Notes: generated by a model from the sequence alone, not told the origin. Numbered from the stretch's first letter, positions 1 to 8,469 are shown. The stretch is 64,000 bases of DNA from an uncultured Shimia sp. (GCA_937897325.1 CALCOY010000035.1:1-64000); one strand, 5' to 3'. A program made the numbers and translations.

Positions 1-70
1 AGAGTGGTGGGTAGAGTAAGCTTCCGACGATGCCAGCAAACAGAATGACGGGTTCGATAAAGTCGATCAT
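1..70 (-). CDS. start of a hypothetical membrane protein, cut by window edge
   Basis: An ATG on the minus strand at 70 opens a 23-codon frame that runs off the left edge. It is strongly hydrophobic (MIDFIEPVILFAGIVGSLLY) and looks like the first membrane span of an integral membrane protein. No convincing ribosome binding site precedes it, so this rests only on composition and an open frame. It would be divergent to the gene at 238. Confidence 0.3.
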   Translation of the reverse strand, partial: MIDFIEPVILFAGIVGSLLYPPL

Positions 71-237
71 CGTTCTGAGATGACGGCGATGCCCGGCGAC
101 TTCAAGATGGCGCAGAGGGGTTGAGCTGCTCAAAGCGGCAGGAATGGCGAGTAACTCAATTTAGAGAGCATTGCCCGCCCTAGTGCTATATTGTTCGTGC
201 CACTATTTGATTCTTTTTTTTCTAAGGTTGTTTTGCT

Positions 238-1239
238 ATGAATGAACATACCGACCAAGAGTCGTTCAAAGACTCCGATGTACCAAATTGCCCTCCCCAA
301 AACGTCATGAAAATTGCCAAAGGTGAGCTTGATCCGCTTGGCGACAGGATACATCGTGTATTGGTGAGCACAGACAAGTTTGTGATCTATTCGATATTTC
401 TAGATCCAACGACCATCTCTAAACCATCCGCCAGTCAGTCGGGTGACAGTGCTGCATTACCTGACGCAAGCGGATCTGATGGCCATAGCTGGCTCCGGAC
501 CTACTACCCACAGGGATATGATTGCGCGAAGGATTTGCGTGCTAAGCTAGGGCACATATCCGAAGAGCTTCATACAGTCTGCAATGTCGTGGAAAGCATT
601 TGCCTAGCCAAGAGCCTTGATGACAGCAGCTCTCATTCTCTTCGAAGTCGAGCGTCTGAAATGATGGCCAGGACCATGGAGATGACCTTTGAGGATCACG
701 GAGAAAAGGCCAAGACGCTTCTAACCAAGTTGATCAGTGAAGTGACCACATTGCGCGACAGCAAGAACAGAATGCGTTACGTTACGGCGAATGTCTTGAC
801 CCTATTTCTGCTCATCGCCATGTGGGCAGCGCTCAGATACTCGGGGGCCTTAGACGCATCTCTAATCATCACTCGGGTAGAAAACGATACCACGTTTCCG
901 GTTGCACATGCACTTGATGTTCTGGCTTTGGGCGCGCTTGGATCATTCTTCGCTGTCTCAGCAGCTATCCAGAGTATTCGGGTAAACCATTCTGTATCAT
1001 GGCCTGAGATGATCTATTCAGGTGCGGTGCGTGTTCCAATTGGGGTCATTGCGGCGACACTCACAACCTTTTTGATCTCTGGTGGTTGGTTGCTTGGTTC
1101 CATAGACGGCCAGCTATTGGTTTGGAGCCTCTATCTGTTTGGTTTCATCGCAGGCTTCAGCGAGCTGTTTGTTCCTAATGCCCTTAAGCAGGTGGAAGCG
1201 AGTGCGACGGTAAGTGCGCCGGGGCAAGACGGAGTTTGA
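238..1239 (+). CDS. hypothetical protein with four C-terminal membrane segments
   Basis: I do not recognise this 333-residue protein. Residues 1-180 are soluble, acidic to neutral and mostly helical. The C-terminal half has four likely membrane spans at about 181-200, 225-247, 264-285 and 291-311, so the soluble part probably sits on the cytoplasmic face as a sensor or anchoring domain. AAGG about 11 bases upstream of the ATG is a weak ribosome binding site. The gene is followed by another membrane protein on the same strand and lies in the accessory region left of tRNA-Lys. No catalytic motif is visible. Confidence 0.6.
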   Translation: MNEHTDQESFKDSDVPNCPPQNVMKIAKGELDPLGDRIHRVLVSTDKFVIYSIFLDPTTISKPSASQSGDSAALPDASGSDGHSWLRTYYPQGYDCAKDLRAKLGHISEELHTVCNVVESICLAKSLDDSSSHSLRSRASEMMARTMEMTFEDHGEKAKTLLTKLISEVTTLRDSKNRMRYVTANVLTLFLLIAMWAALRYSGALDASLIITRVENDTTFPVAHALDVLALGALGSFFAVSAAIQSIRVNHSVSWPEMIYSGAVRVPIGVIAATLTTFLISGGWLLGSIDGQLLVWSLYLFGFIAGFSELFVPNALKQVEASATVSAPGQDGV

Positions 1240-1398
1240 GAGTAGGGCTTCGGTTTGATCGAATAGTACCTGCCATGATTGGTATCCTGATCGGACTTTC
1301 CGTTGGCAATGCCGCTAAGTCGTGACCTGGCAACGTGATTTGTGTCATCACGGTCAGGTCATATTAGGTTACCGACTGATTTTGGGAGAGACGCGCCA

Positions 1399-2220
1399 AT
1401 GAAAGACTTGGAATCCCTGAGACAATGGCTTGCCTCAGAGTGGGAGGCGAAACTGGTCAGCATAGCTGTTCTGCTTTCTCCATTCCTGTTGCTCGGTTCG
1501 TCTGTGGCCCTCTACGCTTACGGATGGATGAGTGATCTCCCCAGGTCGATGACCTTCCTTTTGGGTGCTGAATTGTTTGGAGTTTTTGCAGTCCACATCG
1601 CAATCCTAACGGCAGCTTTAACTCTTTCGCTCAGGGTGGTGAACTTCGTCATCCCGGCTATTTTCGTCGTCGCCCTGAAGGAGAACCGGGAGTCGATTTC
1701 TAAAGACACCCCAAAGCGGTTGCTCCTTCTGCTTTCGCAGATAGCGGCGTCACTGCTTATCGCAGTTTTGATTGGGAGTGCATTCATCGGTTGGAGCCTT
1801 GCACTGTCACTCTTGTTTGCTACCATTTTTTCGACCATTGCACTCGGGGCCTTGATCTTGCTCGCCGAAGCCGCCGCGAGCAGTCGAAAGGAGTACGGCG
1901 ATTATAACAGCTTTCGCGGAAGTCTGCTGTCACTAAGTTTTATGTCGCGCCCCTATTTCTCTGGGCATCCGTTGAGGCAACTTGCTCTGATTTTGCTAAT
2001 TGCCCTTTCGTTCCAGCAGCTGGGGCGGCATCAATTTCTTTCCAGCATGGAGCAGGAAGATGCGACAATCAGCCTCCAACAAGGCACACCTGTCAGCGGA
2101 AAGATTTTGGCCCAGATCAGCAGCGGCGTGTACGTCACTGACGGCGAGAAAAACGTTGATGGTAGGTTTGAGGTTCGTTTCTATCCACTTCACTCGATAG
2201 CGGAAATCTTTCACCCGTAG
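1399..2220 (+). CDS. hypothetical polytopic membrane protein
   Basis: A 273-residue protein of unknown function. I chose ATG 1399 over an upstream GTG (1342) because GGGAGAG sits just before it at good spacing. Hydrophobic stretches at about 17-43, 52-93 and 108-160, and a shorter one near 192-205, predict six or so membrane spans, followed by a C-terminal soluble tail of about 65 residues. It follows the membrane protein at 238 with a 160-base gap, so the two may be functionally linked. No transporter signature is recognisable. Confidence 0.55.
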   Translation: MKDLESLRQWLASEWEAKLVSIAVLLSPFLLLGSSVALYAYGWMSDLPRSMTFLLGAELFGVFAVHIAILTAALTLSLRVVNFVIPAIFVVALKENRESISKDTPKRLLLLLSQIAASLLIAVLIGSAFIGWSLALSLLFATIFSTIALGALILLAEAAASSRKEYGDYNSFRGSLLSLSFMSRPYFSGHPLRQLALILLIALSFQQLGRHQFLSSMEQEDATISLQQGTPVSGKILAQISSGVYVTDGEKNVDGRFEVRFYPLHSIAEIFHP

Positions 2221-2472
2221 TGTGTCGTCACCGACCGGCATCCAAAGCGCAGTCCGGTGTGTGCCGCTCGTTCTTCGCGGCTGGTGTTCGTCACAGAACC
2301 GCTACAAGCAGCGCCACACACAATTTCAGGTGACGGGTCGCGAAGCTCAGTGCCGACGGGCCAGCGGCGCTCTTTCCCGTCAGTGCCAAAAATCTTCCGA
2401 ACTGGGAGCTTCCCAAGTTGCTCCCAGTTCTCGCCTAACGCGAAAGTGGTGGTTTCTTCTTGCAACGCAAGC

Positions 2473-2811
2473 ATGTTCGCTAAATGTTCTATCGCTATGC
2501 CGACCCGTTCCACGCCGCAGAAGAAGATTGATGATCACGCCTTTCCGGTGCGCGTGAAATTCCGCGTGCCAAAAAGAGGTTTCGGCCAAAGCTACACAGA
2601 GATGTATGATTGGCTGAATGCCAAGGTTGGTTTCGGGGGCTATGCTAAGCACTCCGAAGGCCATGCAGCCGCTTTTTACTTTCTGGACGTCGAGACCGCC
2701 CAACACTTCATCGCGGCCTTTCCGCAGCTTGAACTTGCGGATGGAACGCTTTCACGAACATATTCATCTCCAGCGATGGACGCTGCGGTAGATGCCGGGG
2801 AGCTGCTAGGG
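2473..2811 (+). CDS. small module upstream of and in frame with SRAP gene
   Basis: From ATG 2473 (or 2497) this frame encodes about 113 residues containing FPVRVKFRVPKRGFGQ and an aromatic, globular-looking stretch. It then runs without a stop into the SRAP protein at 2812. The first 20 residues (rich in K, R, T, S) read poorly. The +1 frame from ATG 2484 gives MFYRYADPFHAAEED and stops at TGA; removing one T near 2529 would join that N-terminus to the good frame. I therefore suspect a one-base indel or a decayed gene now fused to SRAP. Function unknown. Confidence 0.4.
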
Positions 2812-3462
2812 GTGTGCAATCTATATTCGATCACCAAAGGTCAGGCTGCGATCCGCGCGCTGTTTGACGGGATCACAGACGCAACGGGCAACCTGCAACC
2901 TCTGCCCGAGGTCTATCCCGACTATCACGCGCCAGTCGTGGCCAACATGGAAGGGGGACGGGCGTTGACCATGATGCGGTGGGGCATGCCTTCGCCTGCT
3001 TTTGCGCTCAAGGGCAAGAGAACGGATCGCGGCGTGACCAACATCCGCAACACCAAGTCTCCACAGTGGCGCAGATGGTTTGGGGAGGCGCACAGATGCG
3101 TTGTGCCTTTCGATGCGTTCTCTGAGCCGTACAATGCGCCAGGGAAGCCCTCTGAACCCGTATGGTTCGCTCTAGATGAGACGCGACCATTGGCGTTCTT
3201 TGCGGGCATCTGGACGCGCTGGACATCCGTGCGCAAGCTCAAGGATGGGGAGACAACCGACAACCTGTTTGGCTTTCTGACAACGGATGCAAATGCGGTC
3301 GTAGCCGAGGTGCATCCAAAAGCTATGCCGGTGGTGCTGACCAGTATGGATGAGGTGGAGACCTGGCTAACCGCGCCGGTTGATGAGGCGCTGGCGTTGC
3401 AGAGGCCGCTGGCCGACTGGAGGTTGTCGCGCGTCTCCGAGGTTGGCAATTCTCAGCAATGA
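2812..3462 (+). CDS. SRAP domain protein (HMCES/YedK family, SOS response-associated peptidase)
   Basis: SRAP proteins shield abasic sites in single-stranded DNA by cross-linking through the cysteine exposed when Met1 is removed. GTG 2812 followed by TGC gives Met-Cys-Asn-Leu, the invariant start, and GGGGAG lies about 9 bases upstream. The other active-site residues are present in order: Asn in GVTNIRNTKS, Glu in VVPFDAFSEP (usually GFYEW) and His in VHPKAMPVVL. The protein is 216 residues, normal for the family. The frame stays open to 2257, which would bury the catalytic Cys inside a fusion, so internal initiation is needed for activity. Confidence 0.85.
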   Translation: MCNLYSITKGQAAIRALFDGITDATGNLQPLPEVYPDYHAPVVANMEGGRALTMMRWGMPSPAFALKGKRTDRGVTNIRNTKSPQWRRWFGEAHRCVVPFDAFSEPYNAPGKPSEPVWFALDETRPLAFFAGIWTRWTSVRKLKDGETTDNLFGFLTTDANAVVAEVHPKAMPVVLTSMDEVETWLTAPVDEALALQRPLADWRLSRVSEVGNSQQ

Positions 3463-3613
3463 GCAACTGCGGCTCTGAGCCCCAAAGTTACTGCCGATAC
3501 TGAGATCAAGGTAGGTCCATTGAAAGTGCCAAGAAAACACCGTATGTGTTGCATATTGAAACCAAAATGCTCTCAATGAGTGCCGCACGACAGCATCAGC
3601 GTGTCGACGAACA

Positions 3614-3904
3614 ATGCCGAAAAATCGCTTCAGAAAACTGATGCACTACGTCTGTGTCGACTATGGCTATTGCGGAAGTGTGATCAATGGACAGCCTACG
3701 CATACCACTGATTTCATTCCTGAATTCGGGCTTGTGTCAGCGAGCGAATTTGCGGGATGGGTCATGTTGGCTGATGATTGCCATCCAGATTCGGCTTTAT
3801 CATTTCGTGAACACCATAAGCGCGATTTAGAGGTTGCGTTCATCAAGTACATGGGTGCCGAAATCGTGCCAGCTCAGGATCTACGTTGGGACGCAGAAAG
3901 CTGA
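3614..3904 (+). CDS. hypothetical protein
   Basis: A 96-residue frame of unknown function, soluble, with the cysteine-containing stretch YVCVDYGYCG near the N-terminus and an acidic, aromatic composition typical of a folded small protein. The first nine residues are basic; the real start may be ATG 3641 (MHYVCVDY). Neither start has a strong ribosome binding site. It stands alone between SRAP and a convergent nuclease gene. Confidence 0.4.
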   Translation: MPKNRFRKLMHYVCVDYGYCGSVINGQPTHTTDFIPEFGLVSASEFAGWVMLADDCHPDSALSFREHHKRDLEVAFIKYMGAEIVPAQDLRWDAES

Positions 3905-3976
3905 GTGTGACAAGTCCTTTGTAGAATTGAGCAATAGCAGCTTTGTCCGCACTCTTCCATCTCAAAGCCACTGACA

Positions 3977-4441
3977 TCAGCAATAGGTCGGTAGTGCATA
4001 CCGCTCGGACAGATCCATACCGTCCCGACGCGCCATCCGCTCATCCTCAGCATACCGCCCACCTGAATAACTAGGGCAATCACGCGCAAAGCCGTTGCGC
4101 ACCATCCACGCCCCAAGGTCTTCGCCGTCCAAAACACAAACGCCCACAGGCCGTTTCCGCGCTGTGGTGCCGTCCAAGTAGCAAGTAACCGGCATGCCCT
4201 TCACAAGCCGTTCCAGCGCATCCGTTGCGGCCCGTCCGCCGGGCTCACGGTTGTTGGGGTTGTCTTCTGGCGCTGCGATCCCTTGCAAACGTATCTCAGC
4301 GTCTCCGAACAAGATGCCGTCACCGTCCCTGACACCGGCAATTCCTGAGATGGTTGCGGCGACTGGGAATGGCGGATCGGCCGGGATTTGAGTCGGGATT
4401 ACCGACAAGGCAATGGACACGCTGGCAAAGAGGTTTTTCAT
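3977..4441 (-). CDS. secreted thermonuclease-like (SNase-fold) protein
   Basis: A 154-residue protein with an N-terminal signal-like stretch (1 to about 20-29) followed by the staphylococcal-nuclease core. VRDGDGI (37-43) and IRLQGIAAPE (50-59) match the family pattern DGDTI...IRLxGIDAPE. Asp39, Asp41, Arg51 and Glu59 are in place; the usual Thr after DGD is Gly here. A later Arg in ARKRPVGV (about 94-101) could be the second catalytic arginine, and AWMVRNGFAR is the typical C-terminal helix. It probably acts in the periplasm or outside the cell on DNA or RNA. It may instead be one of the SNase-like proteins lacking nuclease activity. Confidence 0.75.
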   Translation of the reverse strand: MKNLFASVSIALSVIPTQIPADPPFPVAATISGIAGVRDGDGILFGDAEIRLQGIAAPEDNPNNREPGGRAATDALERLVKGMPVTCYLDGTTARKRPVGVCVLDGEDLGAWMVRNGFARDCPSYSGGRYAEDERMARRDGMDLSERYALPTYC

Positions 4442-4576
4442 TCCGGGTGAATCTTCCGTGTAGTCTGGTTACGTCAGCAGCGTTGTTGTGGTTTGCCAAC
4501 GGGCCTTCTTTATTTGATGAAAGGGCTGAGCAAATTTACCAACGAATTGATATTTGCGCGTCGAGTGGGGTTCAAA

Positions 4577-4966
4577 ATGCGCTATGATAAGGATTGCTAC
4601 CAAGACCGCCTGAGCCTCGCAGACGTCCGGTGTCGCGTGACGTCAAAAGTGGTCTCAACGGGCATACTGATCAACGCCGTACCACTTTCTCTGCGATTGA
4701 TATTCGTATTCCCGGCATTCGACTCTTATTGGCTGTTCTGGCTGGCCCTGCTTGTGGGTTGGTCGCTAGCGGGTGCTAGCGTCGCCTGCGGTGTGATTTT
4801 TGAGGCACTGGTGCCCCGGTGGGTTCGCGGCGCAACGTCCGCCTCTCAAGAAAAACTCATGGATTTCTGCTATCCTGCGTCAATCTTGCTGTTGGGCTTA
4901 TCCTCCATATCGTTCTTGGTGGCTGTAAGTATTGCAACACTGGGGCGTTTTGAACTTGTTCCCTAG
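4577..4966 (+). CDS. hypothetical small membrane protein
   Basis: Three hydrophobic segments are visible in this 129-residue frame: one near residues 24-42, a long one at about 45-70 and one near 95-120. I chose ATG 4577 (MRYDKDCYQD) because GTGGGG lies upstream; ATG 4517 and TTG 4493 are alternatives. It is divergent to the SNase-like gene, with about 135 bases between them. Function unknown. Confidence 0.4.
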   Translation: MRYDKDCYQDRLSLADVRCRVTSKVVSTGILINAVPLSLRLIFVFPAFDSYWLFWLALLVGWSLAGASVACGVIFEALVPRWVRGATSASQEKLMDFCYPASILLLGLSSISFLVAVSIATLGRFELVP

Positions 4967-4998
4967 TTATGCAGCCCGCGCATGATGCGAGATCCGGA

Positions 4999-5256
4999 TT
5001 AGTCTGACGTCTTCTCCGAACGCTTCGACAATCTCACACCCGCGCCTCCACCGTTCTCTGGGATGAACTGGACGCCAGCCTTTTCAAGTGCTGCTCGCGC
5101 TGAGTGTTCGTTGGGGCTGCTCAAGTGCTTTGTCCTACCACTTTCAAAGCTTCTAATCGTGTCCGCTGGAATACTGGCAGCTTCCGAAAGCTCCGCTGCT
5201 GTCCAACCGATCAGCGCCCGGGCCGCCTTGCACATTTCTTTTGTCAATGCACTCAA
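4999..5256 (-). CDS. small XRE-type HTH transcriptional regulator
   Basis: This 85-residue protein has the layout of a family common in alphaproteobacterial islands: an N-terminal helix (KEMCKAARALIGW), an HTH (TAAELSEAASIPADTIRSFE) and the tail GVQFIPENGGGAGVRL. TTG 5256 is preceded by CGAGG at proper spacing, whereas longer starts enter a poor cysteine-rich stretch. It is divergent to the gene at 5357, and the gap contains a consensus-like promoter and two dyads, so it probably represses itself and its neighbour. Confidence 0.75.
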   Translation of the reverse strand: MSALTKEMCKAARALIGWTAAELSEAASIPADTIRSFESGRTKHLSSPNEHSARAALEKAGVQFIPENGGGAGVRLSKRSEKTSD

Positions 5257-5281
5257 ATTACACCTCGTTTGTATATTTCTA

Positions 5282-5321
5282 CACTGTGAGTGTTGACACA
5301 GTGATTGTATGTACTTACATA
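5282..5321 (+). promoter_or_regulatory. sigma70-like promoter with two overlapping operator-like dyads
   Basis: TTGACA (5293-5298) and TACATA (5316-5321) are separated by exactly 17 bases. CACTGTG-N8-CACAGTG (5282-5303) covers the -35 element, and TATGTA-CT-TACATA (5308-5321) covers the -10 element. The promoter drives 5357. The XRE gene starts at 5256 in the opposite direction, so both dyads are natural sites for it. Confidence 0.65.
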
Positions 5322-5356
5322 TCGTGTGTAGCACACAGACTTAGAAGGACGCAACC

Positions 5357-5947
5357 ATGACCATCGCAGCCACATATGACCGCCGCTCCATCATGACAGA
5401 GGCATGGTCGCGCACGCGTGCGTTCATGGCGCGCAATCCGAATGGTCGCCGGGTCATCGCCTTCGCAAGCTATCTGCGTGAGGCCTGGGTCAACGAGAAA
5501 TCCCGGTTGGCCAATGTCCGCGAGGCTCAACGTGTTGCCGGTCTGACCGTCGATCAGCTGCGCGCTGAAATCGATCAGATTGAGAACAGCCCCACCAATG
5601 GCGGCACCGCCCCAAGCACCGTGCACCTGCGCAAGACCCTGACGGCCAAGCTGGCGGAGGAAAGCAACGCTCAGAAGCGCACCATCGTTCAGGACGCACC
5701 TGCGTGTGTTGTGACCTTCACGAAGGTGGACGGGTCGCGGCGCGTGATGCGTGTCGAAGCGCACCGGGTGCGCCATCACGTCAAAGGTGATCAGGCCAGC
5801 CGGTCGGGTCGCATCGCGTCTCACACACGTGCCTATCGTCACACTAACCTGCTGCCTGTCTGGGACAGTGAGGCCAAGGCCATCAAAAGCGTAAACCTCT
5901 CGACCGTCACCCGGATCGAGACGCCCGAACAGACCCACACCTATTGA
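5357..5947 (+). CDS. hypothetical island protein
   Basis: A 196-residue basic protein that I do not recognise. GAAGGA lies 7 bases before the ATG. Residues 1-60 are rich in Arg and aromatic residues (RRSIMTEAWSRTRAFMARN). About 55-75 is a helical segment, and the C-terminal part (about 115-196) has many Arg, His and Val residues, suggesting a beta-rich, possibly nucleic-acid-binding domain. It is the first gene after the XRE-controlled promoter and is followed closely by 6010, so the two may be co-transcribed. Confidence 0.6.
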   Translation: MTIAATYDRRSIMTEAWSRTRAFMARNPNGRRVIAFASYLREAWVNEKSRLANVREAQRVAGLTVDQLRAEIDQIENSPTNGGTAPSTVHLRKTLTAKLAEESNAQKRTIVQDAPACVVTFTKVDGSRRVMRVEAHRVRHHVKGDQASRSGRIASHTRAYRHTNLLPVWDSEAKAIKSVNLSTVTRIETPEQTHTY

Positions 5948-6009
5948 GACAATCGTCAATCGTGACGCTCGCAAAAGCAGCCTGCGTCAAACCCAAGGAA
6001 GGACAATCA

Positions 6010-6663
6010 ATGTACAGTGTCACCTACAGGCTCAACACACTTGAAAAGGCACGGGCCGAGTTCAACGTGAAGCGCAGCCACGACGACGCCTTGGAAGATC
6101 AAAGCGGCACATCGACCAAGGGGACGAAGAAACACGACAAAACTCCGCTCAACAAGGCAGAGGACGATATGAACGCAGCAGAGCTGGCGCTTGCACGCAC
6201 CCCTGCCGACAACGTGATCGAGTTTCTCAAAAAGGTTTCAGCGCTTGCCCGTGAGGGTGGCATTGACGAAGATGCCGCCAATCACCTCAAGGCTGATGCT
6301 GACAGGCTGATGGACGTGGAGGCCGACCCCATTATCCAGATGTGCGAGGAATGGATGACCATTCGTCGCGTCTATGAACAGCGCGCGGGTTATGCGTCCG
6401 ACCTGCCCCATACGGAAGAAACCCCGCTGGAGTTGGAAGAGGCGTCCGACTATTCTTTCCGGCTGGAAAAGAAAATCATGCGCACCACTCCAAAAACCCC
6501 TCAGGGCTTGGCGATGCTGGCCACCATGTATTGGACGGTTGAGGGGCCAACTTGTCGTGCTGGGACTGAGGCCTGGGCCGAGTCTTTTGACAATCCGCAA
6601 TTCGCCCTGCTGGCTCGCCTGCGTGAGGGTGCAATGCGTATGGCTGGCATGGTCAAGTCATAG
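6010..6663 (+). CDS. hypothetical island protein
   Basis: A 217-residue protein of unknown function. ATG 6010 is preceded by AAGGAAGGA; the frame is open upstream to 5944 but the longer start lacks a binding site. The first 70 residues are charged and probably coiled (KARAEFNVKRSHDDALEDQ). The remainder is a helical, acidic domain with several Trp residues. It lies 62 bases after 5357 on the same strand, so it probably belongs to the same transcription unit under the XRE regulator. Confidence 0.6.
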   Translation: MYSVTYRLNTLEKARAEFNVKRSHDDALEDQSGTSTKGTKKHDKTPLNKAEDDMNAAELALARTPADNVIEFLKKVSALAREGGIDEDAANHLKADADRLMDVEADPIIQMCEEWMTIRRVYEQRAGYASDLPHTEETPLELEEASDYSFRLEKKIMRTTPKTPQGLAMLATMYWTVEGPTCRAGTEAWAESFDNPQFALLARLREGAMRMAGMVKS

Positions 6664-6709
6664 GCTGGGGGTGGCGCAAAACAGTGCCATCCAAACCCAT
6701 CGCCCGGTG

Positions 6710-6756
6710 TTGTCAGGTTTTGTCAGATGTCGGGCGCACCTGACAAAGCATTGTCA
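6710..6756. repeat. cluster of TTGTCA repeats with a 9-bp inverted repeat
   Basis: TTGTCAGGT (6710-6718) and ACCTGACAA (6738-6746) form a perfect inverted repeat with a 19-base spacer. Further TTGTCA copies occur at 6720-6725 and 6751-6756. The cluster lies between 6010 and 6901. It could be an operator, a protein-binding iteron-like array or part of a terminator; no T-run follows. Confidence 0.5.
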
Positions 6757-6900
6757 CCCAGCAAGCCTGGAGCGGAGAAAGGAGGATCGCCCGGGAGCGT
6801 TTTTGTAACCAAGTATTTTTAAGAACCAAGACCCCGAGCCCGCATATCAACAGCACTCATTTCAGCGCTGGAGGGCTTGGGTGCCCCCAAGGACCATTTT

Positions 6901-7401
6901 ATGAATGCATATTTGACGAACAGGAACTGGTCAGACCGGTTTCTGCCAGAGATCAAGCGGTTGGTCGGCAAGCACCTGCTGGAAACCGCGCCCGATCCGT
7001 TTGACCACTTCCAGGCCACAGACTTGATGATGCTTGAGGCCCGAGACATGCGGATCGCCGCTAGGGTCAGGCGCCCAGGCTATGCGCAGCGCTATCCCCA
7101 CCAGTTCACCATCCGCTCGCAGATCCCGTCGGGCGGTCAGACGGAGCTTTCCAAGATTGTGAACGGCAAAGGCGACTGGATGTTCTATGGGCACTCAGAT
7201 GCCTCAGAGACTGGCGTGGAACACTGGTGGCTGATCGACCTGCGGGCCTTCCGTGCCGCGCTCATACGACACGGGGCACAGGGGCCGAGGATCAGCATGG
7301 GGGATCAGAGAAACCCCGATGGCACATGGTTCAAGTGGTTTGATGTGCGGAGCTTTCCAAAGGACCCGCCGCTGGTGGTGGCGCGTTCCGCAATGCTGTG
7401 A
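6901..7401 (+). CDS. hypothetical island protein
   Basis: A 166-residue protein starting MNAYLTNRNW, with AAGGACC upstream of ATG 6901. The segment QATDLMMLEARDMRIAARVR, followed by YPHQFTIRSQ and alternating strands and helices, gives an alpha/beta profile. The spacing of acidic and Arg residues is loosely like a nuclease fold, but no firm motif is present. Its neighbours are other unrecognised island genes and the TTGTCA repeat cluster. No function is assigned. Confidence 0.55.
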   Translation: MNAYLTNRNWSDRFLPEIKRLVGKHLLETAPDPFDHFQATDLMMLEARDMRIAARVRRPGYAQRYPHQFTIRSQIPSGGQTELSKIVNGKGDWMFYGHSDASETGVEHWWLIDLRAFRAALIRHGAQGPRISMGDQRNPDGTWFKWFDVRSFPKDPPLVVARSAML

Positions 7402-7541
7402 TTGATCATTCCCGCTACTACACATCGTCAAACGGGGCATAAGTGCCAAGCGGAAAAGCTTAAGAATACCGCCCGCCAGCTAGAGACAGGCGACGACGAA
7501 GAGCGATTCAACAAAAATTCAGTGGCTTGTCGCGCGGAAGC

Positions 7542-8231
7542 CTACACCTCCCCCCAAAGAGCGTGAATGACGCGGCACGCCGCTTCCAGATCATTTACGC
7601 GCCGCATGTTTGAGTTGGGGGCAACAATCACGTCCCCGTGCCTCACATCCACTGCCATACACAAGCGATTTGCTGGTGCGCGATTGGTAGGGTTGTTCTG
7701 GTCGAGATGCATCCGTAATAGGGTTGCGACGTACCGCCCCATGTCTGCCCTTCGCCCACCATCATCTTGTGTCATTCTGAAAATTGCGCCGCCGATTTGC
7801 TCTTCTCCCCGGCTCTGTCCATACACCCACAAGTCCGCACGTACCGAAACTTCAACTCCCGCTAGCATCAGCTTGGGTTGAGAATTTGCAGTCTCGTTGA
7901 ACTGAAACCTTCCGAGCTGATTGTCCATTCCGCGCAACGCATTCAAGACCTCTATTGACTGACGAGCATCGTCTTGTCGTGTGTCCGACTCAGAGGGGTC
8001 AACAGCACGCTGTTCAAACATGCGTATCGCTTCATTTAAGGGATTCTGGGAACGCGCTAAATCTGATAAGTGTGCTTTAATTGCGCTGCGCGCATCTTGA
8101 TAGCGCGTTACAACAAAGGCTTGCGGTTCATAGTTGCGCCGAATAATCGACTGCTTGGCGGTTTCGGACGCTACCATGTAAGCGGCAAGATCATTCGCAG
8201 AAATACGCGGCACTTGGGAGGATCGTGGCAT
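7542..8231 (-). CDS. hypothetical protein, partner of the divergent 8230 gene
   Basis: A 229-residue soluble protein. I chose ATG 8231 (MPRSSQVPRI); a longer frame to 8267 adds a low-quality leader. The N-terminal part is helical (SANDLAAYMVASETAKQ), the middle is acidic, and the C-terminal half contains GVEVSVRADLWVYG and IGGAIFRMTQDD. That Asp followed by a core strand is loosely reminiscent of PD-(D/E)XK enzymes, which is inference only. The C-terminus (RLCMAVDVRHGDVIVAP) looks like a conserved beta-hairpin. It overlaps the start of the divergent gene and neighbours tRNA-Lys. Confidence 0.55.
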   Translation of the reverse strand: MPRSSQVPRISANDLAAYMVASETAKQSIIRRNYEPQAFVVTRYQDARSAIKAHLSDLARSQNPLNEAIRMFEQRAVDPSESDTRQDDARQSIEVLNALRGMDNQLGRFQFNETANSQPKLMLAGVEVSVRADLWVYGQSRGEEQIGGAIFRMTQDDGGRRADMGRYVATLLRMHLDQNNPTNRAPANRLCMAVDVRHGDVIVAPNSNMRRVNDLEAACRVIHALWGEV

Positions 8232-8469
8232 GGAGGATGGGCACCTTGGAACAGCAAGAATTGACAACTATAGGTCGATCCATATCTCAGAACTCTCGCG
8301 TGAGTCCATAATTGAGAATGGCGCAGAACACCTTGGTTTTGGTGGATACTTCCTATTTGAAACTCGAAACGACCGGACACGGCGCGGTATCAATATTCTG
8401 GCGCGATTTGCCTCGTTGGATGCTGCCTTAGAGATGCTTGAGATTTGGAGCGCGCGGCAAGCCGCTTAA
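8230..8469 (+). CDS. hypothetical small protein, divergent partner of 7542-8231
   Basis: A 79-residue protein with GGGAGGA about 7 bases before ATG 8230. The core (GFGGYFLFETRNDRTRRGIN) has a beta-strand and basic-turn pattern, and the C-terminus is a helix. CATG at 8229-8232 gives start codons to both this gene and the minus-strand gene, so the pair has no intergenic space. Such coupling suggests a linked function. No named family is recognised. Confidence 0.5.
   Translation: MEDGHLGTARIDNYRSIHISELSRESIIENGAEHLGFGGYFLFETRNDRTRRGINILARFASLDAALEMLEIWSARQAA

Noticed and set aside
2222-2557. Open frames between the membrane protein and the SRAP region
   Set aside because: Low-quality translations in several frames, no start site of note; treated as non-coding leader or decayed sequence.
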